In this document: piece after piece, positions 11,601-19,601 of the stretch | Position numbering within the stretch: position 1 is the first letter of the stretch | Layout of the letters: every line of letters starts with the position of its first letter | Source of the DNA: Oscillospiraceae bacterium CM | GTDB lineage: Bacteria > Bacillota > Clostridia > Oscillospirales > Oscillospiraceae | NCBI GenBank assembly: GCA_022870705.1 | Contig: CP072107.1 | Location: 1,920,501 to 1,984,500, forward strand | Length of the DNA stretch: 64,000 nucleotides | Reading direction: 5' to 3' | Program-made: the position numbers and the translations under genes | The notes under the pieces: generated by a model | What the model saw: the letters and a program-made list of their open reading frames with translations, nothing else | What the model was told of the DNA's origin: nothing | Databases searched by the model: none

Positions 11601-14600
11601 GCCCACCAGGTTTGATACATCTGCGTTCAAACGGCCTTCGACAGGGATGCCGATAACAATGTCCTCCTGCGCGGTATAGCGGTGCAGGAGCACCGTATAA
11701 ACGGCAAACAAAACCATATACAGGGTGGTTCCCGTTTCTGCGGCAAGCGTTTTCAGACGCGAAGTCATGTCCGCATCGAGATCGAAAAACATTTTTCTGC
11801 CGCCGCTTGTCCGATGGACGGGCCTTTGGAAATCAACCGGCATATTCAGTACCGGTATCTCATCAGAAAATCTGGAGACCCAATAAGCCTCCTGTTCCTT
11901 AAAGACGCCCGTTTCCAAGAGCTCGTTATGCCAGCTGGCGTAATCTTTATACTGGCAGGGAAGCTCCGGCAGCGCCTCGCCAACGAGCAGCGCCAAAAAC
12001 TCCCGCGCCAGCACGTTCATGGACGATCCGTCAGAAACGATGTGATGCATATCAAAGAATAGCAAGCGTTCTTCATTATCTGTCATAACAAGCTGTGCCC
12101 TTAAAAGCGGGGCCCGCGTCAAGTCAAACGGCTTGACAAATGCGCCCATCAGCGCATCGACATCAGCCGCCGCGGCATTAAAGCAAGATACAGCAACATC
12201 TGCGTGCGTGTGCACAATCTGAACAGGCTCGCCGCCAACAATATCAAAAGAGGTTCGAAGGGCTTCATGTCTGTCGACAAGAACCTTGAGAACATTTTCA
12301 ACCTGGTCGGCCGTCACCTGCCGATCAATGCGGATAACGCCCGGCAGATTATAGCTGAGATCCTCCCCGTGAAGGCGGTTGAGAATAAAAAGCCGCTTTT
12401 GCGCGGAGGAAAGCGGATAATGCATCATGTCGGGGAGTTTTTTAATTGGTTTAAAAAGGTTAACATGCGCGTGTTCCAGATATTCGGCCAACTGCCGGAT
12501 AGTCCGCAAACGGAAAATCTCCCGAACGGTTACTTCAAGATTCAATTCTTTATGAATCTGGACAATCATGGCGATGGCCAGTAGCGAGTCTCCTCCGATG
12601 CTGAAAAAATTGTCTGTAACGCTGATGCGATCCCGGCCCAGAAGGCGGGACCAGATCGCGGCAAGCGCCTCTTCAACCGTGCCGTTCGGCGCCTTATAGT
12701 CATCAGCGGACGATGCATCAACATTCGGAGACGGCAACCCTTTTCTGTTGGCTTTGCCGTTTGGAAGCATGGGGATTTCATCAAGGAACATAACAAAGGA
12801 CGGTACCATGTATTCCGGCACCTTCGCTGAAAGATAATCTCTGACGCCGGCTGTGCTGAGTTCTCGTGTTGCGACAACATAAGCGCAAAGATATGTGTTG
12901 TTATGATGTGTAAAGCCGGTTACAAGCGCCTCTTTGATATCGTCATGCGTGCTGAGGGCATTTTCGATCTCACCGAGCTCAATGCGGATTCCGCGAATTT
13001 TGACCTGAAAGTCGATTCGGCCGAGATATTCAATGTCTCCTTTTGGGAACCATCTGGCACGGTCGCCCGTTTTATATAAAACGTCGCCCGCCACAAACGG
13101 GCTTTCAATAAAACGCTCGTGCGTCAGGTCCTCGTTGTTGACATACCCTCTGCCGACACCGACACCGCCGATATAGAGCTCTCCGGCAACCCCAACAGGG
13201 ACAGGACTTAAATACGCGTCCAATATGTACAGCCTGATGTTGTCGATCGGTCTGCCGATTGGGACTGTTTTAAGGTTAGAAGCCGGGGAGCAATTGAAAT
13301 AGGATACATCGACGGCGGCCTCCGTCGGACCGTAAAGATTAATCAGCTGCGTTCCGTTGCGCCGGTTTAACAGCCGGTTAAACGTGTCGACGTGCGATAC
13401 GCCAAGCGCTTCTCCGCTGGCAAAGACATGTTTCAATGAAGCAACGCGGTCAATACACTGCATTTTTTCAACATAATCGAGGAACGCGCCAAACATTGAC
13501 GGTACAAAGTGCATCGTCGTGACAGCATTCTTCTCAATCGTCTCAATAATTGCTTCCGGGTCTTTTTCTCCGCCTGACCGCAGCATGCAGACGGATGCGC
13601 CGGCAAAGGACCACCAGAATAGTTCCCAAACAGATACATCAAACGTAAATCTCGTTTTCTGCAGGATAACGCTGTTTTCTCCGAGCGGATACGTTTTCTG
13701 CATCCAGAAAATTCTGTTGACAATGCTCCTGTGCTCAATCATAGCGCCTTTCGGTCGGCCAGTCGAGCCAGAGGTATAAATAACATACGCCAAATTCCGG
13801 GGACCGCAAACCGGCTGAAGATTTGCCGTATCACCCCGGTAAACGGCGGGGTCTGCCAGATTGATGACCTCCCCGGAAAAACGCCCGTCACCAGCGGCTC
13901 CGTCAGTAAGAAGAATACGGGTGCCGCTGTTTTCCAGCATATAGGATTTTCGCTCGTCGGGAAAGTCGGGGTCCATCGGCATATAAGCGCCACCGGCTTT
14001 TAAAATCGCAAAAAGGCCAATGACCATCAGTTCCGACCGGTAGAGCTCAATGCCGACAATCTGGTCGGCGCAAACGCCTTTTTCACGCAGCAGACGGGCG
14101 AGCTGATTGGACTTTTCGTTGAGCGCCCGATACGTCAACTGCGCCCTGCCGGAAATGACAGCCACGCGATCCGGCGTGAGCGCCGCCTGTCTTTCTAAGA
14201 AAGCGTGCAGCGTCATCCCCGATGGGAAGTCGGCAGCTGTTTGATTAAAATCAATCAGCACCTTTTTCCTCTCGATTTCCGAGAGGATTTCAAGTTGCGT
14301 GATTTTTTTTGCCGGATTGTCCAGTGCGTGCCATAAAAGGCTGATCATGTGCTTGTGAATAAACTCAATTTCTTTCACATTGAAGACATCCGTCAGATAA
14401 TCGTAATCAATGATAAGGTTGCCGTCATCTTCCCGGTCATTAATATTGATAGATAGAGATTCCATCTGATGTCCCGTAAAATGCCAGCGGGTAACATAGT
14501 CAACATTAAACTGGTTTTTTTGAAATTTTGTGTTTTGATATGTTAAAACAATATCAAACATATTGTTTCCCAAGTTGTGTTTCTTTTTTAAATCTTGAAG

Positions 14601-15596
14601 TAATTTGTAATACGGATACTTTTGATGCCGCAAGACGTCCAGATTTTCTTTTCTGATTTGGTCGATCAGTGTCAGAAAATCCTGCGATTCATCCATAAAA
14701 ATTCTGACAGGTGCACCGATACTGGCAAACATGCCAATCGTTTCTTTGTCACGCCGATTTGTTCTGTTCAAAACGGTCGTTCCGAGTACAACGTCGTTTT
14801 TCCCAATGACCCGGAATAAGTACATCGACATTGCCGCCATAAAAAGCGTAAAAACAGATTCATGGTGTTCCTGGCAAAACTGGCGAATTTTATTTGATAG
14901 TTTTGCCGGTGTGAGTAGCGTTTTACGCGCTGCAGCCATTTGCGATCCCATCGCACTTTTTTTCTTAAGTTGTATTGGGTCAGGCGCTGTTTCGAACTTT
15001 TTTTCCCAGTATATCTTATCTCTCAGATACCGTTCCGATTTTTTATAGTCTTCTTCCACCTTGAGAACTTCCAGGTATGAGGCCTCGGCGGCACCGTTAA
15101 ACTCCGGTTTTTCAGTTAGCGCCAGATAATTTCGGACGATTTGATTTCCCTGCAGGATCATTGACCAGGCATCGGCAACCAAATGATGCATTCGGGCAAA
15201 AATCCCGGCTTCCCGATCGCTGATTTTAATCATCACGAAATGAAACAGATCAGAATCAATAACCTGAAAGGGAATTTTTGCTTGAAGTCTGTCCCAGACA
15301 TACATATCCTCCAGCCCGTTCCCGAGGCTGAAATCGACAAGCTCAAATTTTTTCTCGGTAAATGGCGAGACGTATTGAAGCGGTTCACCTTCAGCATTTT
15401 CAACGATATGGAGACGTACGGCGTCATTGTCTTTAATAAATTGATTCATCGCCTTGGCAAAAAGCGTCATGTCAACATCGCACCGAAGCCTCAGAGAGGC
15501 GGCGATGATATTCAGGCTCGTTCCCGGATATGCTTTTTCAAGATACCAGATCGATTTTTGCGATTCAGACAGCGGATACAGTTTTTCCGTATTCAT
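8616..15596 (-). CDS. dimodular NRPS, C-A(Ser)-T-C-A(Thr)-T-TE, with cysteine thioesterase
   Basis: 2326 residues. C1 (about 1-440) has HHLVADAWS with His at 137-138. A1 (about 455-960) has YTSGSTGRPKG near 606. Aligning its pocket positions to PheA gives DVWHFSLVDK, the code known for Ser in EntF. T1 has GGDSL with Ser1004. C2 has HHIVSDGSS near 1183. A2 has pocket code DFWNIGMVHK, the known Thr code. T2 has GGDSL with Ser2036. The TE (about 2080-2326) has GHCVG, so Cys2166 replaces the usual Ser; His2308 in NASHYF completes the likely triad. C1 at the N-terminus implies an acyl starter or a donor encoded elsewhere. No reductase or epimerase domain is seen. The 3' part, from about 10620 down, is far more AT-rich than the rest. 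Confidence 0.95.
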   Translation of the reverse strand: MNTEKLYPLSESQKSIWYLEKAYPGTSLNIIAASLRLRCDVDMTLFAKAMNQFIKDNDAVRLHIVENAEGEPLQYVSPFTEKKFELVDFSLGNGLEDMYVWDRLQAKIPFQVIDSDLFHFVMIKISDREAGIFARMHHLVADAWSMILQGNQIVRNYLALTEKPEFNGAAEASYLEVLKVEEDYKKSERYLRDKIYWEKKFETAPDPIQLKKKSAMGSQMAAARKTLLTPAKLSNKIRQFCQEHHESVFTLFMAAMSMYLFRVIGKNDVVLGTTVLNRTNRRDKETIGMFASIGAPVRIFMDESQDFLTLIDQIRKENLDVLRHQKYPYYKLLQDLKKKHNLGNNMFDIVLTYQNTKFQKNQFNVDYVTRWHFTGHQMESLSININDREDDGNLIIDYDYLTDVFNVKEIEFIHKHMISLLWHALDNPAKKITQLEILSEIERKKVLIDFNQTAADFPSGMTLHAFLERQAALTPDRVAVISGRAQLTYRALNEKSNQLARLLREKGVCADQIVGIELYRSELMVIGLFAILKAGGAYMPMDPDFPDERKSYMLENSGTRILLTDGAAGDGRFSGEVINLADPAVYRGDTANLQPVCGPRNLAYVIYTSGSTGRPKGAMIEHRSIVNRIFWMQKTYPLGENSVILQKTRFTFDVSVWELFWWSFAGASVCMLRSGGEKDPEAIIETIEKNAVTTMHFVPSMFGAFLDYVEKMQCIDRVASLKHVFASGEALGVSHVDTFNRLLNRRNGTQLINLYGPTEAAVDVSYFNCSPASNLKTVPIGRPIDNIRLYILDAYLSPVPVGVAGELYIGGVGVGRGYVNNEDLTHERFIESPFVAGDVLYKTGDRARWFPKGDIEYLGRIDFQVKIRGIRIELGEIENALSTHDDIKEALVTGFTHHNNTYLCAYVVATRELSTAGVRDYLSAKVPEYMVPSFVMFLDEIPMLPNGKANRKGLPSPNVDASSADDYKAPNGTVEEALAAIWSRLLGRDRISVTDNFFSIGGDSLLAIAMIVQIHKELNLEVTVREIFRLRTIRQLAEYLEHAHVNLFKPIKKLPDMMHYPLSSAQKRLFILNRLHGEDLSYNLPGVIRIDRQVTADQVENVLKVLVDRHEALRTSFDIVGGEPVQIVHTHADVAVSCFNAAAADVDALMGAFVKPFDLTRAPLLRAQLVMTDNEERLLFFDMHHIVSDGSSMNVLAREFLALLVGEALPELPCQYKDYASWHNELLETGVFKEQEAYWVSRFSDEIPVLNMPVDFQRPVHRTSGGRKMFFDLDADMTSRLKTLAAETGTTLYMVLFAVYTVLLHRYTAQEDIVIGIPVEGRLNADVSNLVGMFVNMLPIRNCPNGDKTFLQLLQEVRESLLTAYENQEYPFERLVDVLKVKRDLGRNPLFDTSFVLQNFDLSALPVKPFAGLSSKFDLSVEAFDRGETIAVYIEYSTDLFEAVTIKRLSEHFEILAGDISHAPWKKLSDFDILPDKERNLLLNVFSGIEAEYPQDQTLQSIFEYQVSVTPDNIAVVSGDISLTYKQLNAKANQLARLLREKGVGPDKIVAISLYRSEMMIVGLLAILKAGGAYLPIDPDYPEDRIRYMLEDSGSAFLLTQGGLTERWHFDIEIINIDDANIYSGSEENLSGINQPTDIAYVIYTSGSTGRPKGVMIEHKNVVRLLFNDHFEFMFSEKDIWTLFHAFCFDFSVWEMYGALLFGAKLIVISKNDAMDTMSFLKILKEKKVTVLNQTPGAFYNLAAEECKYADTKLALRYVIFGGEALKPYLIKQFKQKYRNTKFVNMYGITETTVHVTFKEIDDFMIESNVSNIGRAIPTLKVYILDKYLKLLPIGVPGELCISGEGVARGYLNNKPLTDMKFVESPYNKNEIIYRSEDLAKMLPSGEIEYLGRIDNQVKVRGYRIELGEIEFALLQHPEIKEVFVGAFENKAGDKRIHAYYLAKRELSIHELQTFLNLYIPEHMIPSYFVKLEEMPLNINGKINKKMLPKFELVITDEFIKPRNDVEKLVHDIWASILGIENISINSNFFELGGDSLSAIKVLASLPDKYLGVSLVDFYNFSTIMQFSEKILKISNENNILIKLASGRNAKKTVVCFPYGGGNVISFRDLSESISAQSDQFDIYAVNLPGHAFVEEKFIDIYEAAEKISVEICNNFKNQIILYGHCVGSALVLETAKRVLLKGFHINEILLGATLPPLFSGILGCFYDPWIFYSDKKIFEYLHNIGLNRTTFDEKYSRAIIRAFRHDAKCFYRYFYDISKKKDQRLDVPVVCIFGEKDDVTKSYEIKYKKWRKYAKSVTYKVIQNASHYFLNTHYNQLAAIFLEVL

Positions 15597-15612
15597 GTAT
15601 CAGAATCCTCCG

Positions 15613-16287
15613 TCAATTACCAACATATAAGGTATAGAAACGCCACATCTTTATGAATTCTTCCTCAGTCAGGCAATATATGTCGCTTTCTGTCAACAAC
15701 TCGGCCGTGCAGGCGGACAGGACATACGCATCAAATTGAAAAGTCGAAATGTTTAAATCGGTGTTCAAACAGGTGACATCGGTTGTTTTAAGTCCTCCCG
15801 CCAACCCCTCGCCGCTCCGTTTGAGAACCGCTTCTTTTTTTGTCCAGATTTCAAAGAAGCGCTGACGCCAGTTTTCAGCCCCGGCTTTGTCAAGCCACGA
15901 CAGCTCGTTGCCCGTCAAAGCTGTTTCGGCAACACGCCGGTCAATATCGCGAACCCGTTCGACGTCAACACCGACCGGTTGTGAGGCCACGACAGCCGCA
16001 ACAGCGTATTTCGTATGTGAAATATTAAAGTGGCAGTTCGGAAGATATTCAAAAACGGGTTTGCCCGTCTCGCCATAAAAGATTGCCGTCTTGTCAAACG
16101 CGGCGCCCGTCAGTCGGCAGGCAAGGCAGCGCGCCAGAATTTCAGAATAAACACTCAGTTTTCTGTCGATTTCATGGCGATATTTTGAAAGACGCTGGTT
16201 CTTCTCAGTGGAAACCGAGCCCATCATCTCGCGGATGAGATCATTATTCACGACCGGATCGATCTCAAGAAACCATAACGCTTTCAT
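15613..16287 (-). CDS. Sfp-type 4'-phosphopantetheinyl transferase
   Basis: Transfers phosphopantetheine from CoA to the carrier-domain serines, here most likely Ser1004 and Ser2036 of the NRPS that starts 16 bases downstream. The 224-residue protein has the Sfp signatures: FNISHTKYAVA, the Mg-binding GVDVERV, and FEIWTKKEAVLKRSGEG. Length matches the Sfp subfamily (about 225). GGAG lies seven bases before the ATG. It is the promoter-proximal gene of the NRPS operon. The ACP at 32608-32892 could be a second client. Confidence 0.93.
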   Translation of the reverse strand: MKALWFLEIDPVVNNDLIREMMGSVSTEKNQRLSKYRHEIDRKLSVYSEILARCLACRLTGAAFDKTAIFYGETGKPVFEYLPNCHFNISHTKYAVAAVVASQPVGVDVERVRDIDRRVAETALTGNELSWLDKAGAENWRQRFFEIWTKKEAVLKRSGEGLAGGLKTTDVTCLNTDLNISTFQFDAYVLSACTAELLTESDIYCLTEEEFIKMWRFYTLYVGN

Positions 16288-16339
16288 TTTCAGGCTCCGT
16301 CACAATTTTTGATAAAATATGGTAATACTTTTTCAGTTC

Positions 16340-16368
16340 ATTTTACCACTAAAATACATCGAATTCAA
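16340..16368 (-). promoter_or_regulatory. sigma-A promoter of the PPTase-NRPS-kinase-regulator operon
   Basis: Minus-strand -35 TTGAAT (16363-16368) and -10 TAAAAT (16340-16345) separated by exactly 17 bases, about 50 bases upstream of the PPTase start. No other strong promoter is seen before the NRPS. Confidence 0.7.
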
Positions 16369-16370
16369 GT

Positions 16371-16398
16371 GCAAAAACTGCAATTTCAGCAAAAAACT
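16371..16398. repeat. pair of GCAAAAACT direct repeats just upstream of the NRPS promoter
   Basis: GCAAAAACT (16371-16379) and GCAAAAAACT (16389-16398) are repeated with an 18-base period, directly upstream of the -35 box. The arrangement could be an activator binding site; no known regulator motif is recognised. Confidence 0.3.
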
Positions 16399-16482
16399 AC
16401 AACATATAGTAGAATTCTCATCGAATATGAAGCATCATTTGTGTTTAACGCTCGTTCAGTGCTGTTGCACCGCTGCCGCATG

Positions 16483-16512
16483 TAAAAAAGGACGACGCCG
16501 AAGCGCCGTCCT
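16483..16512 (-). terminator. intrinsic terminator of the glutaredoxin-like gene
   Basis: On the minus strand, AGGACGGCG and CGTCGTCCT pair around a CTTCGG loop (one G-T pair), followed by TTTTTT. It lies 30 bases after the stop of the gene at 16544. Confidence 0.8.
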
Positions 16513-16543
16513 CCTGTTTGATTTTTCTGCCTGCATAGAAATT

Positions 16544-16804
16544 TTACTCCAACGCCTTGTCAAAAACAGTTCTGATGATATCAAGGTTTGCCGCCCCCTC
16601 GTGGATTTTCTCTCCATCGACGTAAAACGTCGGTACGCGGAAATAATTAAAGCTGTCAGCGTACTTTTTTTCCTTCTCCTCGTCGATCATGATGATTTCT
16701 AGATCTTTGTACCGCTCGTCTGCCGCCTTCAGCTGCTCGATCATCACGGACGCGCGCTTGCAATAGGGGCACCATGTCGTCATAAACATTAAAATATCTT
16801 TCAT
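16544..16804 (-). CDS. glutaredoxin/thioredoxin-family small redox protein
   Basis: The start at 16804 (MKDILMFMTTWCPYCK) is chosen over an upstream in-frame ATG because GAGGG lies about nine bases before it and the longer frame would include the promoter. The 86-residue protein has the CPYC redox motif near its N-terminus, the cis-proline segment FRVPTFYVDG, and a final helix. It is predicted to reduce disulfides or mixed disulfides in the cytoplasm. It has its own promoter and terminator, so it is a single-gene unit next to the NRPS operon. Confidence 0.85.
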   Translation of the reverse strand: MKDILMFMTTWCPYCKRASVMIEQLKAADERYKDLEIIMIDEEKEKKYADSFNYFRVPTFYVDGEKIHEGAANLDIIRTVFDKALE

Positions 16805-16852
16805 TTGATGTTGTCCCTCACTTGATACGTGATTTTCATTGCTACTGTTTTT

Positions 16853-16882
16853 ATTATACCATTTTATTCTGTTTTCTGTCAA
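16853..16882 (-). promoter_or_regulatory. near-consensus sigma-A promoter for the glutaredoxin-like gene
   Basis: Minus-strand TTGACA (16877-16882) and TATAAT (16853-16858), both perfect hexamers, with an 18-base spacer, about 50 bases before the start codon. Confidence 0.82.
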
Positions 16883-17018
16883 AATACGTGCTTAATTTTG
16901 GCACAAAACGATACTTTTCTCGATAACACCATCTCGACCCATTTCGTTATTGACCGAACCCCGACTTTCATATTACAATAATCATGAAAAAAATTGCCAA
17001 CAAGTCAGGAGGATCATG

Positions 17019-17942
17019 ATGTTTTGTGTCAATTGTGGCCAAAAGCTTGACGATGATACCCTGTTTTGCCCGGGCTGCGGCCAAAAACAGGACAAAGGTC
17101 AAACTCCGTCCGCTCCAACAGGCCAAAATCCACCTGCCCCATCACCCGTCACCACACCACAGCCGGTACAGTTCCCGCAGCAGCCCTACATATCGGCAAC
17201 GCCGCCACCCAAGCCCAAAAAGAGGCATGGCTGCCTCATCACCCTGATAATCGTCATCGTCCTGCTTGCCGCGGCAGTCGCGGCCGTCTATTTTCTGATA
17301 CCGGGTCTTCTCCGGCCGTATGACCTCGGGATTAAGTCAACGCGCGCGGCTTATGAGAGCGCCATGGTGAAAATCGGCGTGACGAAGGATGCCGCGCCGA
17401 CATCCGGCAGTGCTGACGATTATAAAATTATCTACGGCGCGCCGCACGATGTCAGCACAGCTCTTTCCAGCGAAGAACTCACCTCATTTTTCAACGAAAA
17501 CAGACCGTCATACTATGCTGTCAAGAATGTGCAAGTGCGCGTCAATCCGGACGGAACGATTGAAGCATCTGCCAAGCTCGATACAAGCTATGTCTTTAAC
17601 AACATGCTTTTCGGGCAATATACACGGCAGGATGCCCAAAATGCGCTGCCGATGGTCGGTCTTATCCCGAACGACGTCAATATCTACTTCAAGGTCAACG
17701 GCAGCGTCGTGAACAACACGGTACAGGGGCTTGATATTGCCGATGTCAAGGTCATGGGTATTGACGTCCCGCAGGATCTTATATCCCAGGCCGAGCCGTT
17801 TGTCACGCAGGTGCTTAACATCTATATTGCTTCGGAAAACGCGCGGGCAGGTACGTCGATTGACCTGCTGCAGGCAGACAACGGCAAGCTTGATTTAAAA
17901 GGCAGCCTTCCCGATTCTGTCAGCAGAGTTCCGGCACAATAA
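17019..17942 (+). CDS. zinc-ribbon membrane protein with extracytoplasmic domain
   Basis: AGGAGG at 17007-17012 precedes two in-frame ATGs (17016, 17019); 17019 has the better spacing. Residues 1-25 form a zinc ribbon (MFCVNCGQ and FCPGCGQ). A Pro/Gln-rich linker follows, then one membrane helix (LITLIIVIVLLAAAVAAVYF) and an outer domain of about 190 residues without recognised motifs. The same architecture (zinc ribbon, Pro-rich linker, one helix, outer domain) occurs in the protease at 25771-28053. Function is unknown. The next gene starts four bases after the stop, so the two are probably co-translated. Confidence 0.8.
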   Translation: MFCVNCGQKLDDDTLFCPGCGQKQDKGQTPSAPTGQNPPAPSPVTTPQPVQFPQQPYISATPPPKPKKRHGCLITLIIVIVLLAAAVAAVYFLIPGLLRPYDLGIKSTRAAYESAMVKIGVTKDAAPTSGSADDYKIIYGAPHDVSTALSSEELTSFFNENRPSYYAVKNVQVRVNPDGTIEASAKLDTSYVFNNMLFGQYTRQDAQNALPMVGLIPNDVNIYFKVNGSVVNNTVQGLDIADVKVMGIDVPQDLISQAEPFVTQVLNIYIASENARAGTSIDLLQADNGKLDLKGSLPDSVSRVPAQ

Positions 17943-17945
17943 AGC

Positions 17946-18674
17946 ATGGTAACAAATTTTAAAAGCTTTGGTGCCATCCATATAACGAGTCTTCTATTCC
18001 CCATTGTGCTCATCGCCGTTTTTATCTTCTTGGGGTTGAAGGCAAAGACAGATAAAAAACGCCGCCTTTTGCGTTATATTCTGGCCGTCTTGATCATTGT
18101 CATCCGCGGCACCCGCTATGTGATGGACGTCTATTACGGTGTTTTTGAGTGGACAGATCTTTTATCCCTGCATATTTGCCATATTGACCTTGTCGTGCTA
18201 GTTATCTGCCTGGTGCGACCGAATAAAACGCTGTTCAATTTCTGCTTCCTCGTGGGCATCCCTTTTGCCCTGTCGGTCGCGCTCTTTCCCGGCAGGAATC
18301 ACCCGGCACCAGGCATCCCGCGGGCTGTCCTTTTCATCATGAGCCACATGATGCTCGTGGCGGGCGCTTTGTATCTTGCCATTGTCGAGCGCTTGAAGCC
18401 GTCGCTCGGCGGGCTGATTCGGCTTGCTGTCCTCGGCAATGTGTGCCTGATCCCTGTTTATCTCGTCAACCGGATTTTCGGAACAAATTATTTATATCTC
18501 ATGGAAGCGCCGAAAGGAACTGTCATTGTTCCGCTTGCCCATGTCTTTGGCTGGCCGGGATATGTCGCCGTTCTCGACGCCATCGCTCTTCTGTGCATGC
18601 TTTTCATGCTGGCAATGGGGCTTTTATTGAACCACGCCGTCGGTCGAACGATGTTGAAATCACCCAATCGATAA
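17946..18674 (+). CDS. YwaF/TP0381-type integral membrane protein
   Basis: A 242-residue protein with about seven membrane segments. The pattern of an early Arg-Tyr pair, LSLHICHIDLVVL in the middle and a late PLAHVFGWPGY segment resembles the TIGR02206 family (YwaF of Bacillus, TP0381 of Treponema), whose role is unknown. It starts four bases after the zinc-ribbon protein, suggesting a joint membrane function. A terminator follows. Confidence 0.75.
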   Translation: MVTNFKSFGAIHITSLLFPIVLIAVFIFLGLKAKTDKKRRLLRYILAVLIIVIRGTRYVMDVYYGVFEWTDLLSLHICHIDLVVLVICLVRPNKTLFNFCFLVGIPFALSVALFPGRNHPAPGIPRAVLFIMSHMMLVAGALYLAIVERLKPSLGGLIRLAVLGNVCLIPVYLVNRIFGTNYLYLMEAPKGTVIVPLAHVFGWPGYVAVLDAIALLCMLFMLAMGLLLNHAVGRTMLKSPNR

Positions 18675-18712
18675 TTGCCTGTGCAGCAAATCGTCATTCC
18701 ATATATTATTTT

Positions 18713-18747
18713 GGGCTGCCGTTTCGGCAGCCCATTTCTTCGTTTTT
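18713..18747 (+). terminator. intrinsic terminator after the YwaF-like gene
   Basis: GGGCTGCC / GGCAGCCC stem with a GTTTC loop, then ATTTCTTCGTTTTT. Confidence 0.8.
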
Positions 18748-18893
18748 AAACAATTTATTTCCAGATTTATATTGTCAAAAGCAACAATTTTGTGTATATT
18801 ATTCTTGGAAACGCCGTCGGCTGCCTCTCATATGCGGTTTTTTGTCTAAAAAGTTCCACAGCTTTTATCCGGCTACTTTCGAAGGGGAGACAG

Positions 18894-19265
18894 ATGATGT
18901 ATCGTATTCTGATCGCGGACGATTCACAATACATGCGGGAAAACCTTCGGGAAATCATGCACGACATCGGTTATGAAGTCGTCGGCGAAGCTACAAACGG
19001 TCTTGACGTTGTCGAGCTGTACCGCTTTTTGCTGCCGGACATTGTGTTTGTCGACATGAAAATGCCCGAAAGCAGCGGAATTGATGCGCTCAAACGTATC
19101 ATTGACATCAACAAGGATGCCGTCGTCATCATGCTCTCGGTCGTCGGCAAGCCGGATCAAGTTCTTGAAGCGCTTAACTGCGGCGCGAAAAGCTATCTGA
19201 CAAAACCGTTTGATAAAGCCAGCGCCCTGCACGCCATCAAGCAAGCGATGCTGGAGGAGTCATGA
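18894..19265 (+). CDS. single-domain CheY-like response regulator
   Basis: Stand-alone receiver domain. The start at 18894 (or 18897; the codons are ATGATG) follows GGGGAG; a longer in-frame start at 18792 would add a non-homologous tail. Key residues: acidic pair in LIADDSQYM, phosphoacceptor in VFVDMKMPE, conserved Ser in IMLSVVGK and Lys in SYLTKPFD. There is no output domain and no kinase next to it, so it acts by protein-protein contact. CheY and Spo0F-type roles cannot be told apart. It is followed by the cobalamin riboswitch promoter. Confidence 0.88.
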   Translation: MMYRILIADDSQYMRENLREIMHDIGYEVVGEATNGLDVVELYRFLLPDIVFVDMKMPESSGIDALKRIIDINKDAVVIMLSVVGKPDQVLEALNCGAKSYLTKPFDKASALHAIKQAMLEES

Positions 19266-19281
19266 GCCAAGCGTTTTTTGC

Positions 19282-19310
19282 TTGCAAAACAATTGTGTTT
19301 GTGCTAAAAT
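19282..19310 (+). promoter_or_regulatory. sigma-A promoter for the riboswitch-controlled operon
   Basis: TTGCAA (19282-19287) and TAAAAT (19305-19310) with a 17-base spacer, just before the cobalamin aptamer. Confidence 0.72.
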
Positions 19311-19324
19311 CTCTTTAATTTAAT

Positions 19325-19490
19325 AGCTCCGGTCAGGTGCCCCGCGCGCGGGGAGAATAGGGAATCGGCTATAAACCGAGCGGTCCCGCCACTGTATGTG
19401 AGGAGCGGTTTTCTCATGCCACTGGCTTGTGCCGGGAAGGCGAAAATCGCGGTGAGTCACGAGCCAGGAGACCTGCCTGACTGTTTTAAC
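19325..19490 (+). promoter_or_regulatory. cobalamin (B12) riboswitch aptamer
   Basis: Conserved blocks of the cobalamin riboswitch occur in order: CAGGTGCC, GGGAATC, GCGGTCCCGCCACTGT, ATGCCACTGG, GCCGGGAAGGCG and GAGTCACGAGCCAGGAGACC. P1 can form between GTCAGG near 19333 and CCTGAC near 19476. Such RNAs usually switch off expression when adenosylcobalamin binds. Here the aptamer is followed by a classical terminator and precedes an RlmN/Cfr-like radical SAM gene, not the usual B12 transport or synthesis genes. Confidence 0.95.
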
Positions 19491-19501
19491 TCTTATCCCG
19501 G

Positions 19502-19568
19502 CGAGGATGAGATGCAAGAGGACTATGGTAAAATCCTCGAAGCTTTGCTTCGGGGATTTTTTGTTTTC
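19502..19568 (+). terminator. riboswitch expression platform: terminator with antiterminator
   Basis: The terminator hairpin at 19530-19562 has a 14-bp stem (AAAATCCTCGAAGC with its complement, one T-G pair) and a TTT loop, followed by TTGTTTTC. The upstream stretch CGAGGAT (19502-19508) is exactly complementary to ATCCTCG (19533-19539) in the 5' arm, so it can form a competing antiterminator. This predicts B12-induced transcription termination ahead of the start at 19602. Confidence 0.85.
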
Positions 19569-19601
19569 TCCGGAGACAACTGATGATGGAGGAACGAAAC
19601 C

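Noticed and set aside
8616-15596. NRPS as a catecholate siderophore synthetase (EntF/DhbF-like)
   Set aside because: The domain layout resembles DhbF, and the Ser code equals that of EntF. However, no dihydroxybenzoate genes, ArCP or siderophore transporter are in the window, and the TE has a Cys nucleophile. It cannot be wholly excluded if those genes lie elsewhere.
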